DNA of 64,000 bases from Anolis sagrei (GCF_037176765.1 NC_090034.1:24497375-24561374), one strand, 5' to 3'; counted from the stretch's first letter, positions 1-14,700 are shown. Notes: generated by a model not told the origin, from the letters alone. Made by a program: numbers and translations.

Positions 1-1440
1 TCCTTTTTATTGTTTTTAATGTCCCTGGCAAGCCTGAGCACGTTTTGTGCTTTAGCCTTGCGGACCTTTTCCCTACAGCTGTTGGCTATTTGTTTGAATT
101 CTTCTTTGGTGATTTCTCCCTTTTTCCAGTTCTTGTGCATGTCTCTTTTGTGTCTCAGCACAGTTAGAAGTTCTTTGGACATCCATTCTGGCTTCTTTGC
201 ACTTGTCCTATTTTTTCTTTTTGTTGGCACGGTTTGCAACTGCGCCTTGAGTATTTCACTTTTGAGAAACTCCCATCCATTCGTAACTCCCTTGTCTTTT
301 AGTATCTGTGTCCACGGAATGCTGCTCAGTGTTTCCTTCATTTTTTGGAAATCAGCTCTTCTAAAGTCCAAAATACGGGTTTGACTTGTCTTAGTTTCGG
401 CCTTTCTTTGTACCTCAAATTGCAGGAGCACATGGTCACTTGCCCCTAAGGATCCTACCACTTCAACCACATCGATCAGGTCCTCCACATTTGTTAGGAT
501 GAGATCAAGAGTAGCCAATCCCCTTGTTGCCTCTTCTACCTTCTGGACCATGAAATTGTCTGCAAGGCAAGCGAGGAATTTGTTGGACTTTGTACTCTTG
601 GCCGAGTTTGTTTTCCAGCAAATATCGGGATAGTTGAAATCGCCCATGACTACTACATCTCTTCTCTGTGCCTGTTTGGTCAACTGTTGGCAGAAGACTT
701 CATCAAGTTCTTCCTCCTGGCTTGGAGGTCTGTAGTAGACTCCTACAACAAGATCTTTTTGAGTCCCAGTTCCCTTGATTCTTATCCAGATGCTTTCAAG
801 CTATCATATTTGTGGTGTTGTGCTAAAAGTTGGAGTTCGTCATGTTTATTTCCCATGCTCTGTGCATTAGTGTAAAGACATGTGAGCCCCTGAGATCTTC
901 CCCTGAGCTGTTTAATTGGGATTATTGTGCTTTTGGTACTTGGTCCTTTTTGTGTTTGTGCAGCCCTCCGTTTAGCCTTCTGGCGGTTCCCTGACATTAT
1001 GGGTAAAGTAGTGTTCGCAAGGCTGTTGTCCCCCTCCCCCAGTGGGCCTAGTTTAAAGTGTGCCTAATGAGGTTTGTGAGTCTGTGAGCAAAAAGGTGTT
1101 TTCCTACTTGTGTGAGATGCACCCCATCCCTTGCCAGTAGGCCATCCTCCTGGAAAAGCAGGCCATGGTCAAGGAAGCCAAAGCGTTCCTCCTGACACCA
1201 TTTCTAAGCCAGTCATTGACCTGTACTATTTTTCTGGCCCTTGTAGGACTGTGTTTTATGACTGGGAGGAGGGATGAAAAGACCACCTGTACATTACATT
1301 GCTTTAGCTTTGTTCCTAGAACTTGAAAATCATTTGTGATCTTTTGAACAGTATGCCTAGCAGTATCATTGGTTCCGTAAGACTCTCCTCTGGAGTAAGG
1401 GCTTTAAAAACTGGCCCAACTATCACACCACTGCCATCCT
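1..1440 (-). mobile_element. CR1 LINE fragment: ORF1 esterase region and ORF2 endonuclease, runs off left edge
   Basis: Read on the minus strand, 1440-1104 resembles the SGNH-esterase part of CR1 ORF1 (QVVFSSLLPVIKHSPTRARK, VNDWLRNG). Positions about 930 to 1 encode the ORF2 apurinic endonuclease: LTCLYTNAQSMGNKHDEL, GVYYRPP, VVMGDFNYPDICW, LDLILTNVEDLI and SDHVLLQFEV. Several frame breaks separate the segments. The reverse transcriptase would lie outside the window. Confidence 0.85.
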
Positions 1441-2014
1441 AATACTTACTCTGGTAATATTTATATAATGTTTTAGCCAAGCTGAAAATCACAATCTTTG
1501 GAGTCTTCATATGGTAATGTGCAAACAGAACCAGTAGCAGGTAGCACAGGCGCCAATGAAAATGGAGGAAAAGTATAGAATAAGCGCTTTTGCATGCAAC
1601 ACTAAATGGTGACTTCGAATTACATGCCTGGCTGCTCCTCTTGTGAAGATTCTGCTGATGCCTCCAAGTCAGCAATGGCTTTGGGATTTTTGCACCAGGA
1701 GCAAATTAGAAGTGTACATTTCTACTTTTAAAACAGATGTGATGTCTGAAATGGCTGGAATACCTCAAAGGCATTATGTTCCATCTGATCTCGAAAATCA
1801 AACAGGCTCAGCTCGGGTTAGGACTTGGATAGGAAGCCACCAATGAATGCTGCAGACTATACTTCAGAAGAATGAACTGGCAAAATCACCTTTGAATATT
1901 CCCTGCCTAGGAATATTAGGGTTGCCAGGCACATCATTCATAGTTTGTGCACTACAAATTCTGCTTAGTTTAAACCATCCCTCACCAGCTGTGTGTCATG
2001 CCGGTTTGGGTAGA
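1441..2014. other. Upstream GSPT1 DNA with nothing recognised
   Basis: AT-rich unique-looking sequence. Short open frames exist (for example 1643-1846 on +), but none shows a familiar motif or a splice-consistent match to GSPT1. Confidence 0.4.
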
Positions 2015-2165
2015 CTTTTTAGGCTGGATCTACTCTGTCATATTATAAGATATATGATCCCAGATTATCTGCTTTGAACTGGATGATGTGAATCTACACT
2101 GCCATATAATTCAGTTCAAAGCAGACAATCTGGATTTGGAAACTGGATGATATTTCAGTGTCAAG
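2015..2165 (+). mobile_element. MITE-like fragment (CAGTTCAAAGCAGA family)
   Basis: Contains opposed copies of the 'atctgctttgaactgga' and 'cagttcaaagcagac' motifs with 'ggatctac...gccatataat' flanks, forming an imperfect inverted repeat. The same motifs recur at 20905-21040 and 33995-34151. Confidence 0.5.
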
Positions 2166-2666
2166 GCGGACTGAGAATTGTAGTCCAGAACACTTGGAAG
2201 AACCTGATTGAAGAAACTACCCATATTGACTTGAGTCTAGTGGGCAACTCAATTTTCAAAACCCTGAAATCCAAAAAAAGTATTTACCATATTATGCAAA
2301 TCTAATGCACACCCTAATTTTGAGAAGGTAATTTTAGTCAATAAGGTGAGCATTAGATTTAAGTAAATTTGGTATTTTATCTCCAGGTCATTCAGACATG
2401 CCAATATAAAACTATACCATCTTGCTGTAAAAACATTGATTAACCAAAGATATCAAATGTGAATAGAACAGTGAAGTTAGCTGTTTCAAAAGGGGATGGT
2501 ACTCTCTCCTCACAGACTTCGCTGAAGCAAAAGTTGGAAGGAGAGAGAGCAAGCTCAGAGTTTGCTACTACTTGTGTACTCAACATTGCTTATGAAATAG
2601 AACTACAGTGTATATACTTTTAATAAATGTAAAGTATAGAGTTTTAAGGAGGTGAGGTAAGCAGTA

Positions 2667-2980
2667 GGGGCCGCGATGGCACAGTGGGTTAAACTGCTAA
2701 GCTGCAGAACTTGCTGACCAGAAGGTCAGCGGTTCGAATCCGTGGACGGGGTGAGCTCCCATCATTAACCCCAGCTTCTGCCCACCTAACAGTTCAAAAA
2801 CATGCAAATGTGAGTAGATCAATAGGTACTGTTTTGGCACGCGATGTAGTCATGCCGGTCACATAACATAGGAGGCGTTTACAGACAACGCCGGCTTTTC
2901 AGCTTAGAAATTGAGATGAGCACCACCCCCCAGAGTTGGTCACGACTAGACTTAATGTCAAGGGGAAACCTTTATCTTTT
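2667..2980 (+). mobile_element. tRNA-derived SINE, second (non-ACA) family
   Basis: The head has A-box (TGGCACAGTGGGTTAAAC) and B-box (GGTTCGAATCC) sequences. The body has 'gcaaatgtgagtagatcaat' and the tail 'cacgactagacttaatgtca' and 'ggggaaacctttatctttt'. It ends 160 bases before a GSPT1 exon. Confidence 0.75.
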
Positions 2981-3141
2981 AGTAAACAATGAAGAAAACA
3001 CTATCATAACCCTTATCTCTTTAGATAAATTGCCTATTCTTTTTTCAACTTACGTTCATCGAAGTTATATCTCATACTTACTTCAATACTGAGTCCCTTA
3101 CTTTATCTCTTCTTTATGTCTGATTCAAGGGGCCTCTGCAG

Positions 3142-5684
3142 AATCTTCACAAGAGGAGCAGCGATTGTCTTGTGAAGGTAATAAACACTTCTTGGAAAAA
3201 ATCTAAAACAGAACCAAAGTGATTGGGTGGGAGAAATGGTTAAACCTCTGACAAATTGTTCTTTGTGTAAAGACCTATCTCAATAAACTGTTTGAAGTAA
3301 TGTTTCATATTTAACATACTGGATATTGTTGCTTTAGGCTCAAATGTGGCAGACAGTATGGAGGTCTCAGAACAAGTTGGTAAGTGTGATTAAACAGCTA
3401 AATGTATTTTCTCATAGTGCTTAACTGCTTCCCTTGCTACATCTCTATTATGTTATTGTCACAGTACAGCAACTGCACATGAAATTTAAAAAAATCAAAA
3501 AGAAGTGAGTATCAAAGGGTTGGGTTTTTCAGCCCTTTTTTTTAGGCTGAAAAAGCCCCCTTGGCTTATACTCTAGTCAAAGTTATTTATTCTTTTGCTC
3601 TGTTGTTATTATTGTTGTTACATTTTTTATTATTATACTCTATATTTTGTTATTACTGTTACATTTATTATTTTACTCTATTATTATTATTACATTTATT
3701 ATTTTACTTTATTATTGTTATTACATTTATTTTTACTCTATTATTACTGTTATTGCATTTCCATTATTTTATTCTATTACTATTATTTTTATTACATTTA
3801 TTATTTTACTCTATTATTATTGGAAGGATACGTAAGCACATTTACTTTGAATGTTAGAATAATGACTTAATCATAGTTAGTCTTATCTTAAATTACAGTT
3901 TTATGTAAATATTCAAAACATTTAACCTACTGATGCCTCAATTAATGTAAATTTATTGGTATCTATTTTTATTTTGATATTTGCCGGTAGCCGCTGCATT
4001 TTCCACCCTCGGCTTAAGCTTGAGTCAATATGTTTTCCCAGTTTTTTGTGGCAAAATTGGGTGCTTTGGCTTATCTTCGGGCTTATACTCAAGTATATAC
4101 AGTATTCATCATAAAGGATCATTTTCTTAATGGGTCCTGCATTTTAGTAAAAGACAAAGTAGCTTTTCAGCTCAACTTTACTGCACTTGATTTTAGCCAA
4201 AAGGCCAAGAAGCTCGGCTTTAGAATGCCTTGTAAAAGTATACATCATAGTTCCCATTACCAAATAATATCCAACAAAAGTAATATAAATTATTCAGAGG
4301 AAAAGTAAGCATTTTCTTGTCCGTTAAAAATATTGAGTCATGAATTTAGATGTAATATAATTGTCTAAAACAGTAATTTTAATATTGTTTTCTGTAATCC
4401 TTTAGCTTCAGCTAAATTTTTGCTACACTAAAATAATCTGATAATCCTTAGGGATTGTAACTTGCTCTAAAAACATCCAGTGTGAAGAAAATTTTGAATA
4501 ATATAGTATCAGACAACAGTTTTTTTAAAAAAAAGTTTGAACTTAGAACTGTTAGACCTGATTTTTGAGATTTAGCATTTACCTAGCTTTGAAATGCCAG
4601 CATTTTTTTCAGAAAATAAAAGGCTTTCTTCTGGCTGAAATGAATTATTGGTTAAATTCCAGTAGAAAATGGAGAAACGGAAATGTCCCCTGAAGAATCA
4701 TGGGACCACAAAGAAGAGGCCATTGAGGCAGATTTAGCATGTGGCCCCTCTGGCGGTGCAGGGCCCATGGACGAAGGTATCCCCGAAATGATGGAAGAAG
4801 AGGAGGAAATACCCACACCGAAATCGCTGGTGGCACCACCTGGGGCTCCCAAAAAGGAGCACGTCAACGTTGTGTTCATTGGACACGTAGGTGAGTTGTG
4901 AACAAGGACAACGGACAAGGGTAAATCTCATGTTCCCTGTCCTGACCTTCACAAGACTCACTTTTTAAAGACTTCCAATGCATTCCTGTCATCCAATTCT
5001 TTAGATGTATAAAATCTCCCTCAGTAGAATAGGCGTGTAGTATCATTATTATCATGAGTTTTGGATTGCATTCTATTGCCACTATAATTGTATTTAAATG
5101 GTGTGTTTTGATATGTGTGATATTGCATGTATTTTATATTTTATGTTGATAAAATATAAAATACACAGCTGGTTAATCACCAGCAGCAATACATCTTACC
5201 AATCAAAAAGTTGGCAGTTTGAAGCCTGGATTGGGGTGAGCATCCGACCTTCAGCCCAGCTTACTGTCCTGATAAGCAGTTTGAAAACAGCTGTGAGCTG
5301 TGAGAAATTAGGCACAGCTTAAGCAGGGAGGTGTTTTATGGCACCATAAAAGAAATACAGAAAATGTGGGCAATCCAAAGGAAGGAGAAAGTCTATGATC
5401 AAGGCTCTTCATTATAGAGGATGGAGCGACAGCACCCCTCTCTGGTCAGAATTGAGCACAACCTCCAGGATGCTGAAGCTGGGAAAAATGCCGGCAAAAT
5501 ACCTCTATCTGTTGTCTGTCCTGTCATTTCAATGGCATTGAATGTTTACCACGTATGTGTTCTGTGATCTGCCTTGAGTCCCCTTCAGAGTGAGAAAGGT
5601 GGAATATAAATGCTATAAATAAATATGTTTTGGCTTTGTTGCACCCTGCCTCAAGGCATTGGAAGAAGCGGGTAGCAAATAAAA

Positions 5685-5731
<47 letters not shown>

Positions 5732-8700
5732 TGATTGAGTAGGAATTTGTATTATGGGAAGCCCCTTCTATCAGTATGAGGCAGAATGCAATCTGTAACA
5801 CGATTTTTGTTCCTGGGTTATAAATGTCATTTCCTAATTGTTCAGTAATAAAAACATGGAAAAAATTATTAAATTGCAAAATCTTTGTTTTTGTGGAAGG
5901 AACATTCTGCTATAGCACATCTTGCTATCGTTTTTCCATGACAATCGAGTCTCAACCAATTCAACATAGATTGTGGCAGACACAAAAACAGTTTCTGGAG
6001 TAGACAAACTACTTTCAAAGTCAGTACCACACAATGAAACAAGAATCATATTTTTAAACCAGGAACAGATTTTTTTTCAAATTTTATTACATAGTGTTGT
6101 GGGACTCTCTGGCCTGTCTGCTTGAGTGCCTTTAAAATTTTGAGCACCAGTCTTCAGGCTTGAAGCTGATTCAGGCTGAAATTCAAAATATCTGGAAAGC
6201 AACAAGATTGTCTGCCTTGATCTATTTCAGTATCAATTATTCAAAATCTGGGGAAGCCATCTTTAACTTGAAGTATTGTCCCACTTTGGTTTCCACTTCT
6301 CCTTTCACTGGTAGCTTGAAATACTGTACCTCGGTAGAATACATGTCTTTCATATTTCACCTTTTAAACATTAAGGCACCAAAAGTATTCATGTACTACT
6401 TTTAGCACTTCCAAAGACCTATGTATCAAGACATTTCTTTTATATATATAATATGTATATTAATTTTTTTTCAAATGCAGTGTTTTTAACGCAAGCTCAA
6501 TAAGGGTAAGGGGAAGTGGGAAAAAGAGAGGAAGGGGAGGGGGGATTCCAATAACCGAAATGTGAACAACGAAAATATGACAGAGTCCTGGTGGAGAAGG
6601 AAAAGAAGAAGAATATATATATATATATAAAAAAAATAGAATATGGTTTGGCTTCCATTCTTATTCTAGGCAGCACATGGTCTTTAACTATTTTTCTCCC
6701 ATTTACTTGTCTAGGTAGTTTTTCCTTATATCCACCTCTCTTTCAGAAGCTGTTTTCTCTCTTACTTCTTTTCTTAATTATCTTTGAATTCTTATTTATT
6801 TTCTCTATATTCTTCAAACACTGTCCAGTCTGTTTGTTTCGTTGGTCTTCCTGTACTTTTACTCAGAAAGAAGGTTAATTTATCCATATCTTTTATCTCT
6901 GAGAGCCAAGAATCAAGACATTATACACAATTACGTGACTAAAATGTCAGTATTGAAAATGCTGGTTTTGGTTGCTGTTATGTCCAGATACTTGTCATGT
7001 TTGCACAAAGAATTGCAGAGGTAATATTTCTAGTGGATGTTTTTTTTAGTGTTTCTGTGGAAGACGGCTCGTTCCATGGATTTATTTAAAATACTTGCAC
7101 CCCATCGTTTAGTAAGAACAGCCCCCAAAGCGGGTGACAAGATTGTTGTAATATGACGCCTCCTGCTCTCAATGCTTGCAGTAAACCAGCTATATAGAAA
7201 TGCATTATGTAGCATTTCTGCTGCTATGTCAGGGTTGAGGGGGAAAAGCAAGGGTTCAGAGCAGATGTCGCTCAAGAGTGATGCAGGTGTGTCTAACTCA
7301 GATATGGGCAAACTTTGGCTATTAAGAATTGTGGGGGTTGAAGTCCAAAACACCTGGAGGGCCGAAGTTTGCCCATGCCTGTTCTAGCTCCTCTGTTCCT
7401 TCCTTTATCACACCAAGAAAAATGGCAGGGAAAGGACATTATCATGGTGAATTCAAATAGTTAAATACTATGAGTTAAGTCACTTGGACATGCTTTGAAA
7501 ATCTGTCGTCTTTAAATTGCTCTTCGTAATTTTTTTTGTTAGATGCTGGCAAATCAACAATTGGAGGACAAATAATGTAAGCAACTTATTAAAGCTCTTT
7601 TATGCTTTCAATTATTTATTATATCTGTACAAATACATAATTTCTTATAAGTATACATTTAATAAAGCAATTGCCTGGCTTTTCCCTGTTTGTCTTATGT
7701 CACTTTTAGCTTCTAGTAAAGGTTGTTACAAGTTGCAGTTGTTACAAGAAAGTATAATTCATTTTTTTCTGTTTTGTGGAAAACTATAAATACATTAAAA
7801 AGGCATTAACACAGATACAAGTATCAATGAAAGAAAAAATAGAAAGAAAAAACTCTCTTCATTATAACTAATGAAAGCTGTGACTTATCCATTTCTAGGT
7901 ACTTGACTGGCATGGTTGATAAACGAACGCTGGAAAAATACGAGAGAGAAGCTAAAGAAAAAAACAGAGAAACTTGGTATGACACTTGTGCCTTTAGATG
8001 AACAATCTACAAATTATGTGGGACCGATATTTCAATGAATTCCTTTTTCCTCATTGATAACACATTTGCTAATAGTGATTCAGATAGAGATGGCGGCGTG
8101 GGGAATGTAAGTTCTGGCTTAAGGTCGGCTTGATGGACATATTTATTTATTTATTTGCAGTATTTATATTCCGCCTTTCTCACCTCACAGGGGACTCAGG
8201 GCATATTACAATGCACATATACATGGCAAACATTCAATGCTGATTAGACATACAACATATATAGACAGACACAGAGGCAATTTAACATTCCAGCTTTCTG
8301 GCTTTCATGAGGGTATGCTCAATTTGGGCCACAGGGGGAGCTGCTGCTGCATCATTCATTTGTGACACCAAATCCTTTGATGGAGTACTTCTTCATTCTT
8401 CTGCATGCTGCTGGAAGATTTTATGGTGTCGTAAATTAGTTATATTTCCCTTCTCCGCATAAAGCGGTCCCTGAATTCCTACTTGACAGATGCAAATGTC
8501 TTTCGGGCGGCAAAGGATGACAGCAAGCTAGACTAATGGTTGGAAGCTCACCCCGACTAGGGCTGGCTTCAAACTCATGACATCTTGGTCAGTAGTGATT
8601 TAATGCAGCTGGATATCTGCTAGCTGCACCACGTAGCAGCAAGCATACAAACAGGACTTTGCAGAACTGTTCCTGTGTTTTCAGTTGCATGCCAGAATAC

Positions 8701-11700
8701 AGCCATGATACAGGTGTCTCAATGAAGCCTAGTTTAGGTTTGCTGAGAATATGCAGATATAGTACTGTGTATGTGTGCTATGAAAAGTATTCATTTAGAG
8801 ATGGTCATGTAATTTTGCTGCTTTGTTTTGTGGGTAGGTATCTCTCGTGGGCCTTAGACACAAATCAGGAAGAACGGGACAAAGGTAAAACAGTGGAAGT
8901 GGGCCGAGCCTATTTTGAAACGGAGAAGAAACACTTCACTATTTTAGATGCTCCAGGTCACAAGAGCTTCGTTCCAAATATGATTGGTGGAGCTTCTCAA
9001 GCTGATCTAGCTGTGTTGGTAAGGAAGGGGTCATTCATTTCCTTGTGTTAAAAGTATCACTTCAAACGTGTCAGTAATGCACAGAAAGGTGTGCTGAATC
9101 AAAAGTGCTATACAGTTTTTGGAGCTAGTTTTGAACAGCTCTTTTGCTTTACGTGCCTATATGGAAGAATTAGTTGGCAGATAAGTAGCAGCTGGGTTCA
9201 TAAAATGGGATCTTTCGGGTATTTCAAATTGTTCATTTGTGGAAATTCAGTCCTTCTTACTGACCACATTATTATTGAGTTATTTGCCAGCTGTTCATGT
9301 GATATGAGAAGGTCAAGGAATTATACTGTAGCTCAGGGTCTGACTGATTTGGTTTCCTTTCAAACTAGGTTATATCTGCAAGAAAAGGAGAATTTGAAAC
9401 TGGCTTTGAGAAAGGAGGGCAAACAAGAGAGCACGCCATGTTAGCAAAAACAGCAGGAGTCAAACATTTAATAGTCCTTATTAATAAAATGGATGACCCA
9501 ACTGTGAACTGGAGCAATGAGAGGTGAGCACTTCGGACAACTTTTTAAAGTTAGATGTTGACTCCCTGGTTTGGGGTTTTTCAGTATCGTTGATGCCTTT
9601 TGCATTAGGAATGGTGTTCTCGTTCTGAGGAAAGCTAAAGGAGCAATCTACAACTCTAAGTGAGACCCTTCTGCTATCTGATCAAGGCAGGAAGGCTACA
9701 ATTCTAAACAGCTTTATCTACACCGTCTCTGCCTCCTTCCATTTTTATTTTCCACACTTGCCAGTTGGTCAAGAATTATTCTCTATATTTGTCTGATCAT
9801 AGTAATTTATTACAGTGTTCTTCCTTTCTTTTTTTGGGAAATGTTTCAGATATGAAGAGTGCAAAGAGAAACTTGTGCCATTTTTGAAAAAAGTGGGCTT
9901 CAATCCCAAAAAGGACATCCACTTCATGCCCTGCTCGGGGCTAACTGGAGCAAACCTAAAGGAGCAGTCCGACTTCTGTCCTTGGTATACGTACGTATTG
10001 GGTTTTATATATCCAACTTTTCTGTATGACGCACAACATACAATCCAGTAAAATCATATATAAAATTTGAACAGTAATTGAAAGTTTGCAGCAAGAAAAA
10101 CAATAAAAAATAGGAGCCTAAAATGACTGGATGAAAGCGCTAACCATCACATCTAGGGTGCACTTCCCTTTTCCTTAGTCTGCTATAATGAAGTTGTAAT
10201 GGGTTTTTGTAAGAGTTTGTGTAAGCAGGCTCAAAATATTGAGCTTGATGTGAGGATAAAAACAAAGTTTTCCCAAGAGGTGAAGCTTTGCATTAGCAGA
10301 ACTGTACCATTTGAGATACAAACTTGTTTTTACTGTGTTTTAATATAATTTTCCAGGTGTGAAGCACCTGTAGTTATCAAACTAAAGAAACGTTAGCAGT
10401 TTTCTGGCATCATTGCAGATGGAAGTTGTGTCTCTAAACAAGGCAAGATGCACTATAGACTTTTATGCCAGTGTAATCCCCCTTCCCTTTCTTTCAGTGG
10501 ACTCCCGTTTATTCCCTATCTGGATAACTTGCCAAACTTCAACAGATCCGTTGATGGACCAATAAGGCTGCCAATTGTGGATAAATATAAGGTACACTCT
10601 TCATGGCCACCTTGATAGAACGGAAGTGTGCCTTACCCTATTGCCCTAAAAAAGAAGGTTTTAAAGAGAGAGTCAGAGGGATGCTGCAGTGCATTGGATT
10701 ATTATGTGTCAAACTTGTCTGTATTTTAAACTGTGTGTTTCTTCATACAAAGGACATGGGCACGGTGGTTCTGGGAAAGCTGGAATCGGGCTCTATTTGC
10801 AAAGGACAGCAACTGGTGATGATGCCAAATAAGGTACGGTATGTTTTCCTTTTAAGAAGTGTTCCTCTTTGCTTTTGAGCCTGTAAAGTAACTCTTGGAG
10901 CCCCTGGTGGCGCAGTGGGTTAAACCCCTGTGCCAGCAGGACTGAAGACCGACAGGTCGCAGGTTCAAATCCGGAGAGCGGTGGATGAGCTCCCTCTATC
11001 AGCTCCAGCTCCCAATTGCGGGGACATGAGAGAAGCCTCCCACAAGGAGACAGGCGCCCTCCTTGATGGCCTTTCGTAGGGGCCTGAAAACATGGCTCTT
11101 CGAGCAGGCCTTCAATTGAGAGTATCTTGAAACGACACTGGAATGGACTAGGACTATGAATTTGGCTATGACCCCAGGACTTGACGAAGCGGATTTTTAG
11201 TATAAGTATATGTCATGTTGTATTGTCTGGTTTGTATTGTCTGGATTTATTGTACAGTGTCCTTTTTTGTTGTTGTTCACCGCCCCGAGTCGCCCTCGGG
11301 CTGAGAGGGGCGGTCAATAAATGCAAAAAATAAATAAATAAATAAATAAATCATCCGGGCGTTTTTCTCACACCAGAAGCGACTTGGAGTTTCTCAAGTC
11401 ACTCCTGACACGACAAAAAAAAAAAAAGTAACTCTTGGTTTGGAAAGCCCTTTGATAATCAAGCTGCTTTTTTGTACTTTGAAGATGTTGAGACATTGGT
11501 GCACAGAAACAGACATATAGACAGCCTCGTTTTGCTCAGAAGAGCTGCTGAGATTTTTAGCACTCCTTTTTAATAATAACTAAAGAGATGCCAGGGATTT
11601 ACACTTTGGTGTTAGTACTGTAATGTCAGTGGGCAGAAAGCCTTTGCCTTCACACTGAGAAAATCCCTTTTTTTCCTCCCTAAAGTGTCACTGGCAGCCA

Positions 11701-14700
11701 TGAACTTATTAGGAGAAAGAAAATGGGTCTTCTTAGGAACATAGAGGCTACATTCCAGTTCTCCTGAGGAGCGTACATCACTTCTCGGAGAACAAGTAGC
11801 ATCAGTTTGATTGGTTTAATGGTGGATACAAATGAACTTTCACTTTCTTCCATTCATTTTCTGGGTTCAGTGTATAACATGACGCCAAACAGAACTCAGG
11901 TTTGTATGGATATCCCCCACAATAGTCTTTATATTAATATAAAAAGAATATAAGCTCGAGCAGCTTGGAACATAAGAGAATTAACTTGTATCAGGAACAG
12001 AGCAGTTATCTCCTTTTTAAAAAAAGTATGGTGTTAGTTGTTGGCCAGACTTGCAAATCAAAGAAACATTTTTACTGGCTAGCTGCAAAATTGGTGTTAT
12101 TTTCACAGGCAGAAAGTCCTTTTCAGCTTAAATGTTTTCTCACCCATTTAGACCCTGTTTGTGGTTCTTTTTTCTGTCCTATTCTCATTGGGTCTCCAGT
12201 TTCATGGTTTATTTATTTATTTACAGTACCTATATTCTGCCCTTCTCACCCCGAAGGGGACTCAGGGCGGATAACAAAACACATATTATTATTATTATTA
12301 TTATTATTATCATCATCTTTATTTGTACCACGCTAGCATCTCCCGAAGGACTCAATGCGGCTTACAAAGGCCAAGACCTCAAAACACAACATAACAATAC
12401 AAAACCTAAAGCAAATTAAAAACAATTAAAGCAATATTAAAAACAACAAGCAATAAACAATACACCAAGACACAATAAAACTGGGCCGGGCCAGAGTAAT
12501 GGGTACAGAATTAAAAGTGCTGATGTGACAGGTGATATGTAAGGATTATAGGGTAAGTGTAGTGCGCAGTAGTCTATATACGGCAAACATTCAATGCCGA
12601 TTATACAATGATAAGAAATAGAGGTATATATAGGCTTTTTCTCATCATTCGGCATCTTTGGAGGCTGTGCTTGATTCTGGCCACAGGATAGTGCTGTCAC
12701 TCCACCTCCTTGCCGAAGAGCTTTCTTTGTTCGTAAATTTTCTTCCGAAACGCTGTGTAAAATACCTCCCCGCTTAATGTGGTTCCTATTCATCTACTCA
12801 CATTGCTGTTTTTGATCCACTAAGTGGGCAGGGAGCGGGTCTGAAGGTCAGGAGCTCACCCTGACCTGGCTTCGAACTGTCATCCTTTCGGTTGGCAAGA
12901 TTTACTGTGACTGCAGCTGATAATTAACCTGCTGTGCTAAAGCCGACACATTGTAGAAGAGTTTCATGACCTTTTCTACAATGACTGTACGCTCCAGATT
13001 TAAATCAATGAACAAACACAATTTTAAAAGTAGGATTTTTCATCTCTTCCAAAGCTATATGATAGTATGGAAGTGTGCTTTACCTATTGCATAATTGGAG
13101 GTCCCATGATGAAACGATGGGAGGAGTGGAGGGCTTTGAAATGGAGGGTTAGATCTGCCTTGACTGAACATAAGAATGTTCTGCTCAGAGAAGATTCCTG
13201 TGCCTGATGTGGAGAAATATCCCCATATCAAAGCAAGGTCTTGTATAGCATTTCTACAGGCTGGAAAAGGAAATCTGCTTCCATCTACCCAGGTGCAAGT
13301 GTAAATCTTACAAGGGATGTTTGGGACTTGAATATTGGATAAAAGACACTCTTTTGGCCTGTGTTTTTGTCCCCAGGGTTTAGGAATACAGCCCCAAATA
13401 TATTTCTAAAATTTCCTCAGAGGAACTAATGTGGCCTCTGTTTCCAAAGGTTTATCCACAATCAAAGCACCCCCAACAGATGGCCATACAGCCTCGGCTT
13501 AAAAACCTCCAGAGAAAGAGCCTCCACCAGACTCAGAGGCTGTACCATATTCCATTGCAAAATCTGCTCTGTCAGGAAGTCTTTCCTAATGTTTGAGTGG
13601 AATCTTTTTTCCTGCCATTTGAATCCATGGCTCCATTGTGTCCTAGGCTCTAGAGCAGTAGCAAACAAGCTTTGCCCCTTCCTCCTCAATATGACTTCCT
13701 TTCCAGTATTTAAACAGGGCTCTCATGTCCTCTTCTTCCACTTGAACATTAGGAAGAACTTCCTAACGGTGAGAGAGAGTGGTTCAGCAGTGGAACTCTC
13801 TGCTGTGGTGTGGTGGAGGCCCCTTCTTTGGAGGTTTTTAAATAGAGGTTGGATGGCCATCTGTCGGGGGTGCTTTGAATGCAATTTTCCTGCTTCTTGG
13901 CAGGGGATTGGACTGGATGGCCCACGAGGTCTCTTCCAACTCTATGAGTCTATATTCTCTTCTCAGCCCTTTTTTTTCTCCAGGCTAAATATGACCACCT
14001 CCCTCAGCCATTCCTCATAGGACTTGGTTTCCAAACCTCTGCATGTCTCTGAATGTAAATTGTTTTACAGCATAAGTGAAGTCTTATAAGTGAATGCTCC
14101 GTGTCATAAAAGTCCTGCATTTTTCCTTCAGCACAATGTGGAAGTCCTTGGCATCCTTTCTGATGACGTAGAAACAGATGCTGTCGCTCCCGGTGAAAAC
14201 CTGAAGATCCGACTGAAAGGAATTGAAGAAGAGGAGATCCTCCCGGGATTTATACTCTGCGATATTAATAACCTGTGTCATTCGGGACGCACCTTTGACG
14301 CTCAGGTACTTGTAGTAAATATCTCGTGTTTTACTTACAATGCGGACACTAAAATGGGATGACACTTTGGCCAATAGAACTTTCAGGGGCGACACATTTT
14401 AAGGCAGAGGCGGGGAAAAGCATTTTGCCTCCTTTTTTGGTCCTTAACCTTCCTTTTGGGTGTTTATGTGCTGCCGAAGAGCATCCCTATGGACTTACTC
14501 TGTTCTTACTGATTTTAGATAGTGATCATTGAACACAAATCCATCATCTGTCCAGGTTACAATGCGGTGCTGCATATTCATACATGTATTGAAGAAGTTG
14601 AGATCACAGTAAGTACAAAGGCTCTCTCATCCACTTGTATGAAAGTGTTTCATTGGCTTCCTGATATAGAAGAGTTATTAAAAGTAGAAAGGTAGAAATA

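Noticed and set aside
2690-2745. tRNA gene candidates from A/B-box sequences (also near 10915, 16600, 17090, 56340, 58310)
   Set aside because: Each is the head of a SINE with a long non-tRNA body. No complete cloverleaf or aminoacyl stem was seen, so they are not tRNA genes.
3561-3870. Overlapping hydrophobic Leu/Tyr/Phe-rich reading frames on the plus strand
   Set aside because: They are translations of the TTATTA tandem repeat in all three frames, not a membrane protein gene.
4030-4308. 92-codon plus-strand frame
   Set aside because: It starts inside a dispersed repeat and shows no motif. GSPT1 exons on either side join without it.
7030-7353. 107-codon minus-strand frame
   Set aside because: It overlaps a hAT-type MITE at its start and has no recognisable domain; likely chance.
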